Assembly (NCBI GenBank): GCA_016717705.1
Contig: JADKFD010000104.1
Coordinates: forward strand, 1 to 54,921
Source: Rhodanobacteraceae bacterium
GTDB taxonomy: Bacteria > Pseudomonadota > Gammaproteobacteria > Xanthomonadales > SZUA-5
Direction of reading: 5' to 3'
DNA length: 54,921 bases
Shown here one piece after another: positions 18,230 to 26,409 of this stretch. Numbering within the stretch: position 1 is the stretch's first letter; the number at the start of each line of letters is the position of its first letter. The notes beneath the pieces are model-generated. The model ran no database searches, was not told the DNA's origin, and saw nothing but the letters and a program-made list of their open reading frames with translations. The translations under genes were made by a program, and so were the position numbers.

Positions 18230-19015
18230 CTACATCCGGTTCTCGCGCGGCTTCAGATCGCGCAAGGCCTGCACCACCTGGCGCGTCCAGAAATCCTTGT
18301 CGCCAGCGCTGGTTTCTTCGAGCAGGTCGAGGCTGAAGCGACTGGTTTCCTCGACCTCCTTGCCGCCATTGGTCCGGTAGTGCGCGGTGATGGCGAACTG
18401 GGTCGGCTGGTCTACCGCACGTTCGAACACGTGTGAAAGCACGCGGCCATCCTGCAGCGCGTAGGTCAGCGTGAAGCCCGGCGGAATGCTGAAGCCGCCC
18501 TTGGCGAACAGCGGCAACTGCGACATCAGTTTCAGCACATCGTCGCGACCCCAGAGCCAGACCGGACGATCGACCGCCAGACGCACATCCTCGGCCGGAC
18601 TGCGGCCGGCGTTGCTGATCTCCAGCGCCCAACTGGAACTTCCGGTCGGGACCAGTGAAATACGCAGGTAAGCGCGTGCCTGGCGTTCGGCTTCCTCGCG
18701 CAGCGCCTCGGCTTGCGCCTGCAGTGCGCGCTCGCTCTTCTCCTGGGCCTCCGCTTGCCGGCGCATTTCCTCGCGCGTCTGGGTCATTTCCAGGCGCTGC
18801 AGACGGAACTCCTGACGCTGGATCCAGATGGTCGACAGCAACCCAAGGAAGGCAAGTCCGGCAAACAGCGCTTCCAGCGCGCTGTAGGCAGCCTCGACCG
18901 AGTCGGACGAAACACTGGTGACCCACTGCGGGAAGATGAAGACCCAGCTCATGGTAAGTACGCTGAGGGCCAGTGCCGCCAGCAAGACGTAAGGAAGGGG
19001 TGATCTGCTGTTCAT
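18230..19015 (-). CDS. Membrane-anchored coiled-coil protein of unknown function
   Basis: A 261-residue protein I do not recognise. Two membrane helices lie near residues 8-28 and 43-63 (LPYVLLAALALSVLTMSWVF and ALEALFAGLAFLGLLSTIW). A charged coiled coil rich in Arg, Glu and Gln spans about 65-115, and a beta-rich C-terminal domain follows (LEISNAGRSPAEDVRLAV, resembling an immunoglobulin-like fold). The start is ATG 19015 (MNSRSPLPYV); the open frame extends further upstream but lacks a coding look and runs into a repeat. It stands alone, convergent with ccoG, with repeats on both sides. Confidence 0.75.
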   Translation of the reverse strand: MNSRSPLPYVLLAALALSVLTMSWVFIFPQWVTSVSSDSVEAAYSALEALFAGLAFLGLLSTIWIQRQEFRLQRLEMTQTREEMRRQAEAQEKSERALQAQAEALREEAERQARAYLRISLVPTGSSSWALEISNAGRSPAEDVRLAVDRPVWLWGRDDVLKLMSQLPLFAKGGFSIPPGFTLTYALQDGRVLSHVFERAVDQPTQFAITAHYRTNGGKEVEETSRFSLDLLEETSAGDKDFWTRQVVQALRDLKPRENRM

Positions 19016-19243
19016 GGTTGCTGCGACTTTGCGGGTTGACGCCACCAATGCACGATGTGAGCCAGCGCAATCGCCCAATAAAATCAGTAACATGTGGCCA
19101 TCCAGTCGGCGCGGTGTACGCAATCGGACAGTCGGGCGGACGCCGCGTGCGGGTCCACTGAACAAGCCCCAAGGCATTGGTTTCACTGGGGGAGTCCCGG
19201 TCGCCCCTGCCGGTGCGCTTGATCGCGCATCGAACATCCGGAC

Positions 19244-19357
19244 GTAGGTCACGTTGGCCGCGTGGCGGCCTACGTGACACCGCTGAGCGTCACGTAGCCT
19301 GCTGCGCAGACAACGTGACCTACTTTCAAAGACGCACGGGATGTTCGGTGAGAGCCA
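19244..19357. repeat. Paired-hairpin element, family B, with conserved tail
   Basis: GTAGGTCACGTTGGCCGC and GGCGGCCTACGTGAC are followed by the inverted copy ending CAACGTGACCTAC at 19323. The next bases (to about 19357, GGGATGTTCGGTGAGAGCC) are the inverted form of the leader seen at 3150 and 36340. The ATG at 19341 lies inside this repeat tail, so it is unlikely to be the fdhD start. Confidence 0.82.
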
Positions 19358-19409
19358 CGATACGGTTCCCGTTCGTCAGCCGAAGGCCTACGATTCAGGG
19401 CCACCCTCC

Positions 19410-20243
19410 ATGGCGGAAAATCGACCCGTGTCAGCCCAGCGCGAAGTCAGCATCGAACGCCGGCGCGACGCTGGACGCGAAGTGCGCGTCGATCTCGTGG
19501 CAGTCGAAGATCCGCTGGAGATCCGCCTGTCGCACGCGGGACTCGGGCCAGCGCCGGTCACTTTGTCGCTGACCATGCGCACCCCGGGCCACGACGCCGA
19601 ACTGGCGCTGGGTTATCTGTATTGCGAGTCGGTCATCGCCGAGCGCTCCCAGGTCGTCGGCGTGGCGGCCTGCGCGGGAAACCCGCGCGCGCTGCGCGTC
19701 GAGCTGACCGGGCCGGTGCCGGATCTGTCGCCGCTGCAGCGTGTCGGCACCATGAGTTCCAGTTGCGGTGTCTGTGGCAAGACCTCGCTCGAATCGGTGA
19801 CCGCTGTGAACGCGGCGCGTCGGGTGGGCGGCACCGGAACCATCGAGGATGCCGTTCTGCGCGTCTTGCCCGGGCGCTTGCGAGCGGCGCAAGCGACCTT
19901 TGCGCTGACCGGCGGCTTGCACGGCGTCGGTCTGTTCGATTTCGCCGGGAACCTGCTGGCCGCTCGTTAGGATGTCGGGCGCCACAACGCACTCGACAAG
20001 CTGATCGGGCACGCGCTGCTGCAGGGCGGCCTGCCGTTTACCGATCATGTGTTGCTGCTGTCCGGGCGCGCCAGTTTCGAATTGCTGCAGAAGGCCGCGA
20101 TGGCCGGCGCGTCGATTGTCGCTGCGGTCGGTGCGCCGTCCAGCCTGGCGATCGAGATGGCGCAGGCTGCGGGGATCACCCTGGTCGGTTTTCTCAATGA
20201 GCGCGGATTCAACGTCTACACGCATGGTGAGCGCATACGCTGA
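19410..20243 (+). pseudogene. fdhD: Formate dehydrogenase accessory sulfurtransferase, amber codon
   Basis: FdhD passes sulfur from IscS to the molybdenum cofactor of formate dehydrogenase. The N-terminal part includes the catalytic SSSCGVCGKTSLES motif with its two Cys. At 19968-19970 the frame meets TAG; without a shift, the same frame continues DVGRHNALDKLIGHALLQGG to the natural C-terminus (THGERIR, stop at 20243). Homologues have Glu before DVGRHN, so a GAG to TAG change explains it. The product would be cut at 186 residues and lose the conserved C-terminal half. ATG 19410 (MAENRPVSAQ) is preferred over 19341, which lies in a repeat. No formate dehydrogenase gene is in the window. Confidence 0.85.
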
Positions 20244-20285
20244 ATGATCCGGCAGTTCGGCAGTAGCGTCGTCGGTTGCCATGAA

Positions 20286-20368
20286 GGTACGTCGGCCGCG
20301 CTTTTCGGCCTACGTGACAATCTCGCGCCCAAAGTCACGTAGCCCGCATCGCGGGCAACGTGACCTAC
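20286..20368. repeat. Paired-hairpin element, family B
   Basis: A degenerate left arm (GTACGTCGGCCGCG to GGCCTACGTGAC) faces a well conserved right arm (GTCACGTAGCCCGC to CAACGTGACCTAC). It lies between fdhD and radA and ends about 80 bases before the radA start. Confidence 0.78.
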
Positions 20369-20450
20369 GTTCATCGCTGCGGGTGCTGCATGCGTCAGAT
20401 CCGAAAATGCGATGCTTCGCAGTCCACAGATGTTCGAGACAAGCTGACGC

Positions 20451-21827
20451 ATGAGCACACCACGCCCCAAGTCCCGCTACGTCTGCTCCGAATGCGGCGC
20501 AGTGTCGCCCAAATGGGCGGGTCAATGCGGCGACTGCGGCGCGTGGAACAGCATCACCGAGGAACTGGCGGCAGGGACGGGTCCCGGCACGCGGCGCGGT
20601 GGCTACGCGGGCACGGCGAGTGCGGGTGAGGTTGCTGACCTGGGCAGCGTCGCCACCGAGCACGAAATCCGTATGGACACCGGGTTGTCGGAACTGAACC
20701 GCGTGCTCGGCGGCGGACTGGTGTCGGGATCGGTGGTGCTGGTCGGCGGCGATCCGGGTATCGGCAAGTCGACCCTGCTGCTGCAGGTGCATGCCAGCCT
20801 GCAGGGCAAGGCCGATGTGATCTACGTCAGCGGCGAGGAATCGCTTGGCCAGATCGCCCAGCGCGCGCGGCGACTGCAGGTCGAGGTGGCCGGACTGCGC
20901 TGCCAGGCCGAAACCAATGTCGAGCGCATCCTGGCCACCGCGATCAAGGAAAAGCCCAAGGTCCTGATCATTGATTCGATCCAGACGCTGTGGCTGCCCG
21001 AACTGACGTCCGCGCCCGGCTCGGTGTCGCAGGTGCGCGAGTGCGCGGCGCGACTGGTGCGCTATGCGAAGGAGCAGGGCGTCAGCGTGTTCCTGATCGG
21101 CCACGTGACCAAGGAAGGCGGCATCGCCGGCCCGCGCGTGCTCGAACACATGGTCGACGCGGTGCTGTATTTCGAGGGCGAAGCGGGCAGCCGTTTCCGC
21201 ATCCTGCGCGCGCTGAAGAACCGCTTTGGCGCGGTCAATGAGCTCGGCGTGTTCGCGATGACCGACCGCGGGCTGCGCGAGGTGCCCAATCCCTCGGCCA
21301 TCTTCCTGTCGGGACAGGTCGAGCGCGGTCCCGGCAGCATCGTCATGGTCACCCGTGAGGGCACCCGGCCGCTGCTGGTCGAGGTGCAGGCGCTGGTCGA
21401 CCAGAGTCCGCTGGCCAATCCGCGCCGCGTTGCCGTGGGTTACGAAAGCAATCGACTGGCGCTGTTGCTGGCGGTCGCGCACCGGCATGGCGGCGTGGCG
21501 ATCTACGACCAGGACGTGTTCGTCAACATCGTCGGCGGCATCCGCGTCAGCGAAACCGCCGCCGATCTGCCGGTGCTGCTGGCGGTGCATTCGAGCTTCC
21601 GCAACCGCACCTTGGGCACGCACACGCTGGCCTTCGGCGAAGTCGGCCTGGCCGGCGAGATCCGGCCGATCCCGAACGGCGAGGAGCGCCTGCGCGAAGC
21701 CGCCCACCACGGCTTCAAGCGCGCCATCGTGCCGGCCGGCAACAAGCCGAAGAAAGGCATGGTCGGCGAGATGCAGGTGGTCGGCGCGGCGACCCTGGCC
21801 GAGGCCTTGGAGGCCGTGGCGGAGTAG
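20451..21827 (+). CDS. radA: DNA repair protein RadA
   Basis: RadA (Sms) is a RecA-like helicase that promotes branch migration in recombination. The 458-residue protein has an N-terminal C4 zinc finger (CSECGAVSPKWAGQCGDCGAW, about residues 10-30), Walker A GGDPGIGKSTLL near 101, the RadA-specific KNRFG motif (RALKNRFGAVNELG), and a Lon-protease-like C-terminal domain (residues about 285-458). Length and motifs are normal. The start ATG 20451 gives MSTPRPKSRYVCSECG. Its 3' end is followed closely by a long perfect inverted repeat shared with the convergent kinase gene. Confidence 0.96.
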   Translation: MSTPRPKSRYVCSECGAVSPKWAGQCGDCGAWNSITEELAAGTGPGTRRGGYAGTASAGEVADLGSVATEHEIRMDTGLSELNRVLGGGLVSGSVVLVGGDPGIGKSTLLLQVHASLQGKADVIYVSGEESLGQIAQRARRLQVEVAGLRCQAETNVERILATAIKEKPKVLIIDSIQTLWLPELTSAPGSVSQVRECAARLVRYAKEQGVSVFLIGHVTKEGGIAGPRVLEHMVDAVLYFEGEAGSRFRILRALKNRFGAVNELGVFAMTDRGLREVPNPSAIFLSGQVERGPGSIVMVTREGTRPLLVEVQALVDQSPLANPRRVAVGYESNRLALLLAVAHRHGGVAIYDQDVFVNIVGGIRVSETAADLPVLLAVHSSFRNRTLGTHTLAFGEVGLAGEIRPIPNGEERLREAAHHGFKRAIVPAGNKPKKGMVGEMQVVGAATLAEALEAVAE

Positions 21828-21852
21828 GGCGCCAGGCGAAGCCGGAGCAAAA

Positions 21853-21927
21853 GTAGGATGTGGTGAGCGCAGCGAACCGCATCAATGGCCGCGATCGATG
21901 CGGTTCGCTGCGCTCACCACATCCTAC
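21853..21927. repeat. Perfect inverted repeat, family H (GTAGGATGTGGTGAGCGCAG type)
   Basis: 31-base arms (21853-21883 and 21897-21927) are exact reverse complements separated by 13 bases, giving a very stable hairpin between the convergent ends of radA and the Ser/Thr kinase gene, where it may terminate transcription in both directions. A related, diverged copy is at 51103-51218. Confidence 0.92.
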
Positions 21928-21930
21928 GCG

Positions 21931-23259
21931 CTACTTGCAGGCCGAGATCGCTTCTTCGTAACGCGTGGGATCAGAACCCTTGAGGCCGCCGCGCGCCTCC
22001 TCGTTGGTGCAATCGAATTCCTTGAGGACCTTGTAGTAGAGATCCGCGGCGCCTTCGGTATTTTCGTTGCGCAGCATCGCTCGTGCTGCCCCAAGCTTGT
22101 CCTGCACCTCAACTTGTTGCTGTGCGTTGAGGATGACCTCTGGCAGATCGCTCTTGGGCTTCGGCCAAAAAACCACCCCACCGCCAATCACCACCACCAG
22201 CGCCAGGATCGCGCCATAGAGCATCACCGACTTGCCCTTCGGCGCCTCGACCGCTGTCGTCGACGCAGTGCCGGACGCAGCCCCCAGCGGCGCCGACACC
22301 GCTGTCGGCGCGTGCAGATTCACCGGCCCGGTCGGCTGGTTGACGGTCGTGGCGCCGGGTCCGGCGTCGTCCGCCGCCAGCCGCTTGAGCTTCTCCTGCA
22401 GCGGCGAGGAAATCGTGGTATCGACGCGGCGGGTAGCCGGCTCGGCCGAGGACGGTGCGCCGGCGCGATGCTTCTTCAGCGCCGCGACCATCTCGTCGGC
22501 GGTCTGGTAGCGGTCTTTCGGGTCCTTGGCCAGCAGCTTGTTGACGATGCCCTGGAAGCGCGCGTGCTCGGGCGGCAGCGGCGGCACCGGTTCGTAGACG
22601 TGGGCGTAGCTGACGGCGAAGGTGTCGCGGCCCTCGAACACTTTGTGCCCGGTGAGCATCTCGTAGAACATCACGCCCATGGCGTAGAGGTCCGAGCGGG
22701 CGTCGGTGGACTTGCCCATGCAGCGCTCGGGACTCATGTAATGCGGCGTGCCGACCACGGCGCCGACCTGGGTGAAGCTGGATTCGGTGTCGCCTTCCTT
22801 GGCAATGCCGAAATCGACGAGCACGGCCTTGCCGCTCTCGTGGAACATCACGTTTTCCGGCTTGATGTCGCGATGCAGCACCTGTTTCTTGTGCGCGTGC
22901 CCGAGCGCGCCGCCGATCTGGATCATCACCTCGACCGCATCTTCCGCGCGCAAGCCCTTCTTGATGCGCTCGGTGAGATCGCCCCCGGGGAGGATCTCCA
23001 TCGCCAGGTAATAGTGCTTGTCGACCACGCCGCAGGCGAACACGGTCACGATGTTGTCGTGGTTCAGTCCGGCGATGGTGTCGCCTTCGATCTTCAGCGA
23101 CGACAGGAAGGCCTCGTCCGGCGCCGAGCCCGGCGACACGATCTTGATCGCCACTTCGCGCTTGGGCTGCAACTGCCGCGCCAGATACACGCGCGACATG
23201 CCACCGCGACCGATCTCCTTGAACAGCTCGAAATTCGGAATCTGGATCGGAGCTTCCAT
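21931..23259 (-). CDS. Membrane-anchored Ser/Thr protein kinase
   Basis: A Hanks-type kinase of 442 residues. The cytoplasmic kinase domain (about residues 10-270) has all key motifs: glycine loop GRGGMSRVY, catalytic Lys39 in VAIKI, HRDIKPEN, DFG, and SPE in place of APE. After a Pro/Ala/Thr-rich linker comes one membrane helix near 355-378 (LYGAILALVVVIGGGVVFW), and a short helical, TPR-like C-terminal region on the periplasmic side (DKLGAARAMLRNENTEGAADLY). The substrate is unknown. It stands divergent from the methyltransferase gene. Confidence 0.92.
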   Translation of the reverse strand: MEAPIQIPNFELFKEIGRGGMSRVYLARQLQPKREVAIKIVSPGSAPDEAFLSSLKIEGDTIAGLNHDNIVTVFACGVVDKHYYLAMEILPGGDLTERIKKGLRAEDAVEVMIQIGGALGHAHKKQVLHRDIKPENVMFHESGKAVLVDFGIAKEGDTESSFTQVGAVVGTPHYMSPERCMGKSTDARSDLYAMGVMFYEMLTGHKVFEGRDTFAVSYAHVYEPVPPLPPEHARFQGIVNKLLAKDPKDRYQTADEMVAALKKHRAGAPSSAEPATRRVDTTISSPLQEKLKRLAADDAGPGATTVNQPTGPVNLHAPTAVSAPLGAASGTASTTAVEAPKGKSVMLYGAILALVVVIGGGVVFWPKPKSDLPEVILNAQQQVEVQDKLGAARAMLRNENTEGAADLYYKVLKEFDCTNEEARGGLKGSDPTRYEEAISACK

Positions 23260-23481
23260 CGATTCGGCAGGTACTTGGGTGGCGATCCGCGATCATAACC
23301 GCGCGGGAGCCTTGCATTCGACTGCTGATGAAGCGAGAGCCACATTGCACCATCGATGCCTGAAGGGTAGGTTCCCGGCGGCCGGGGAGTCAGGGACAGC
23401 AACGCAGATGCAAGGGATGACGCGCGATATCCGTCCGGACCAGGATCCAGCGCGGCAGCACCTGGTGCGAGGAGTAGTCCC

Positions 23482-24462
23482 ATGAGCGATCAGCAGCAAC
23501 GCCGCGACAGCTGGAGCCGCTACTGGGCCGGCGGCGCGCTGCATTCGTGCGCGACCAGCTTCGACGGCAACTACGACGATGCGATCGGCGAGTTCTGGCG
23601 CGCGGTCTGCGCGCCGTTGCGCGGCGGCGAGCGCGTGCTCGACGTCGCCACGGGCAACGGCGCACTGCCGCGCATGCTGGTCGACCTGCTGGGTGCGGAT
23701 GGTCGCTTACCGGGTGTGGATGCGGTCGACATCGCCGACATCGCCCCGCCCTGGCTGGGCCAATTGGCGCCGGAACTGGCGCAGCGCGTGCGTTTCCATC
23801 CGCGCGTCGCGGTCGAATCGCTGCCATTTGCCGATGCCTGCTTCGATCTGGTCATCAGCCAATATGGCCTCGAATACAGCGAGCTTGATCGCGGTGTTGC
23901 CGAGTTGCTGCGGGTGATGCGGCCGGGGGCGAACGTGGCGCTGGTGCTGCACCATGTCGATTCGCTGCCGGTTCGTCTGGGCCGCGCCGAAGTCCTGGAG
24001 ATCGACTGGCTGCAGCAGACCGGTGGCCTGCTGCAACGGGCCAAACGCCTGATTCCGTACATGGCGCGACTCGCCACGCCAGCGGGCGCAGCCTCGGTGC
24101 AGCGCGACCCGGAAGCGGCCAAGGCGCGCAGCCAGTACAACGAGGCGATGCGCGAACTGCAGCAGCGCGCGGGCACTACCGACGCCTCCGACATCCTGTT
24201 CGAGACCCAGGCCGCCGTGGGCGAACTGATGCAAAGCGTGGCGGCTGTCGGTGCGGCCGCAGCGCAGGCGCGGCTGGATGGCATTCGCGAAGGATTGCAG
24301 CTGGCGCGGCTGCGCCAGGCCGAACTGGCGGCGCATGCGCTCGACGCCGACGCTGTCGCACGGCTCTGCCGTCGTTTTGCCGAGCGCGATGGCCTGGCTT
24401 GCGTCGTCGGCGAGTTGCGCGTGCGCGATCAACTGTTCGGATGGTCGCTGCGCACCACTTGA
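23482..24462 (+). CDS. SAM-dependent methyltransferase, class I
   Basis: The 326-residue protein carries a class I methyltransferase fold in its first half: motif I VLDVATGNGALPRML near residue 54, an acidic residue at the end of the second strand (VDAVDIADI), and a motif IV-like region ISQYGLEYSELD. The C-terminal half is alpha-helical and Ala/Arg-rich, without a recognised domain. The substrate cannot be told from the sequence. ATG 23482 has AGGAG about eight bases upstream. The peptidase gene follows after 50 bases. Confidence 0.82.
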   Translation: MSDQQQRRDSWSRYWAGGALHSCATSFDGNYDDAIGEFWRAVCAPLRGGERVLDVATGNGALPRMLVDLLGADGRLPGVDAVDIADIAPPWLGQLAPELAQRVRFHPRVAVESLPFADACFDLVISQYGLEYSELDRGVAELLRVMRPGANVALVLHHVDSLPVRLGRAEVLEIDWLQQTGGLLQRAKRLIPYMARLATPAGAASVQRDPEAAKARSQYNEAMRELQQRAGTTDASDILFETQAAVGELMQSVAAVGAAAAQARLDGIREGLQLARLRQAELAAHALDADAVARLCRRFAERDGLACVVGELRVRDQLFGWSLRTT

Positions 24463-24512
24463 ACCGCTCACGGTGGCAGACTTGACGGTCACGCTGACTT
24501 GCGGAGATCAAG

Positions 24513-26385
24513 ATGCTGCTGCGCCCCCTGGCTCTGGCCATGCTCCTCGTGCCGCTGGGCGCGCAGGCGCGCCCTTTCGATGTCGACGACCTGGTACGCA
24601 TGGAGCGCGTCTCTGATCCGCAGCTGCGCGCCGACGGCAAGCTTCTCGTCTACAACCTGCGGCAGACCAATTGGGACGCCAACAAGGGTGAGATGAGCCT
24701 GTGGCAGCTGCCGCTGCAGGGCGACCAGGCGCAACCGCGTCGCCTGACGGCACCCGGCTCCAATGCCACGCATCCGCGCTTTGCGCCGACCGGCGAGCGC
24801 CTGTACTTCCTGTCCAACCGGGGCGGTTCACAGCAGATCTGGGTGCTCGATGGCGCCGGCGATGCGCGCCCGGTCAGTGAGCTACCGCTGGACGTCGGTG
24901 CCTTCCTGCTGTCGCCCGACGGTCGCAAGATGGCCTTGGCGATCGAGGTCTATCCGGATTGCGGCGCCGACTTTGCCTGCACCAGGAAACGCGCCGACGA
25001 CGATGCCGCCGAGAAGCATTCCGGCACGCTGCACGACAGGCTGTTCGTGCGCCACTGGGACACCTGGCAGGTCGGCACACGCGCGCAGCTGTTCGTGTTC
25101 GATCTGGACGCCAACGGCCAGGTCACTGGCGCGCCGTTCTGGGCCACCCGCGGCATCGATGGCGATGCGCCGACCAAGCCCTTCGGCGACCTCAGCGAAG
25201 CGGCGTTCTCGCCGGACAGCCGGCAACTGGTGTTCAGCGCGCGCATCGCCGGCAAGACCGAGGCCTGGTCGACCAACACCGATCTGTTCCAGGTCACGCT
25301 GGGCAGCGATGCCGTCGCCACCAACCTGACCGCAGCTTTCCCCGGGTATGACCTCGGGCCGGTGTATGCCGCCGACGGCAAACACTTGTACTGGCGTTCG
25401 ATGGCCCGGGCCGGCTTCGAGGCGGATCGCAACCGCATCATGGAACGGGATCTGGCCAAGGGCAGTACGCGTGAAGTCGCGCCGGGCTGGGACCGCCGAT
25501 TCGCCGGCTGACATTCACGCGGTTCCGCTCGCCGGAGGCGCCAGCAAGGCGCTGACCGCGGTCAACGCCGAGCGACTGAAGGACGTGGAATTCGGCGCCT
25601 ACGAGCAGTTCAGCTTCAAGGGCTGGAACGACGAAACGGTCTACGGCTGGGTGGTCAAGCCGGTGGGTTTCAAGGAGGGCCAGCGCTATCCGGTGGCCTT
25701 CATCGTCCATGGCGGTCCGCAGGGCAGCATGGGCAATCTGTTCCATTACCGCTGGAATCCGCAGACGCACGCCGGCAAGGGCTTCGCCGCGGTGTTCATC
25801 GACTTCCACGGCTCCACCGGCTACGGCCAGGCCTTCACCGACTCGATCAGCGGCGACTGGGGCGGCAAGCCCTTCGAAGATCTGCAAAAGGGTCTGGCCG
25901 CGGCGGCGCAGCGCTATTCGTGGCTGGACGTCAGCCGCGCCTGCGCGCTCGGCGGCAGCTACGGCGGCTACATGATGAACTGGATCGCCGGCAACTGGCC
26001 GGACGGCTTCCGCTGCATCGTCGATCATTCCGGCATCTTCGACAGCCGCTTCATGAGCTACACCACCGAGGAACTGTGGTTCGACGAGTGGGAAATGCAG
26101 GGCACCCAGTACGAAAAACCGGAGAACTTCGAGCGCCACAATCCGATCAATCACGTCGCCAAGTGGAAGGCGCCGATGCTGGTGATCCACGGCATGCTCG
26201 ATTTCCGCGTGCCCTTCGAACAGGGTCTGGCGACCTTCACCGCGCTGCAGCGGCGCGGCATCGAGAGCCAGTTCCTGTGGTTCCCGGACGAGAACCACTG
26301 GATCCTGAAGCCGCACAACTCGGTGAAATGGCATCGCACCGTGGAAGCCTGGTTGCAGCGCTGGACCGCGCCGGCAAGCCCCTGA
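24513..26385 (+). CDS. S9 family prolyl oligopeptidase (frameshift in sequence)
   Basis: A secreted peptidase of the prolyl oligopeptidase/acylaminoacyl-peptidase type (623 residues after correction). A signal peptide (MLLRPLALAMLLVPLGAQA) precedes a beta-propeller domain and a C-terminal alpha/beta-hydrolase domain with the nucleophile Ser in GGSYGGYMMNW, Asp in MLDFRVPFEQ and His in DENHWILKP. The frame breaks near 25497: the first part ends APGWDRR, and the second frame resumes at SPADIHAVPLAGG, so one extra C explains it. The downstream half is fully conserved, favouring a sequence error. The Sel1 gene starts 24 bases after the stop. Confidence 0.9.
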
Positions 26386-26409
26386 TCGATCATCGCGCAA
26401 CGCGAGCCG

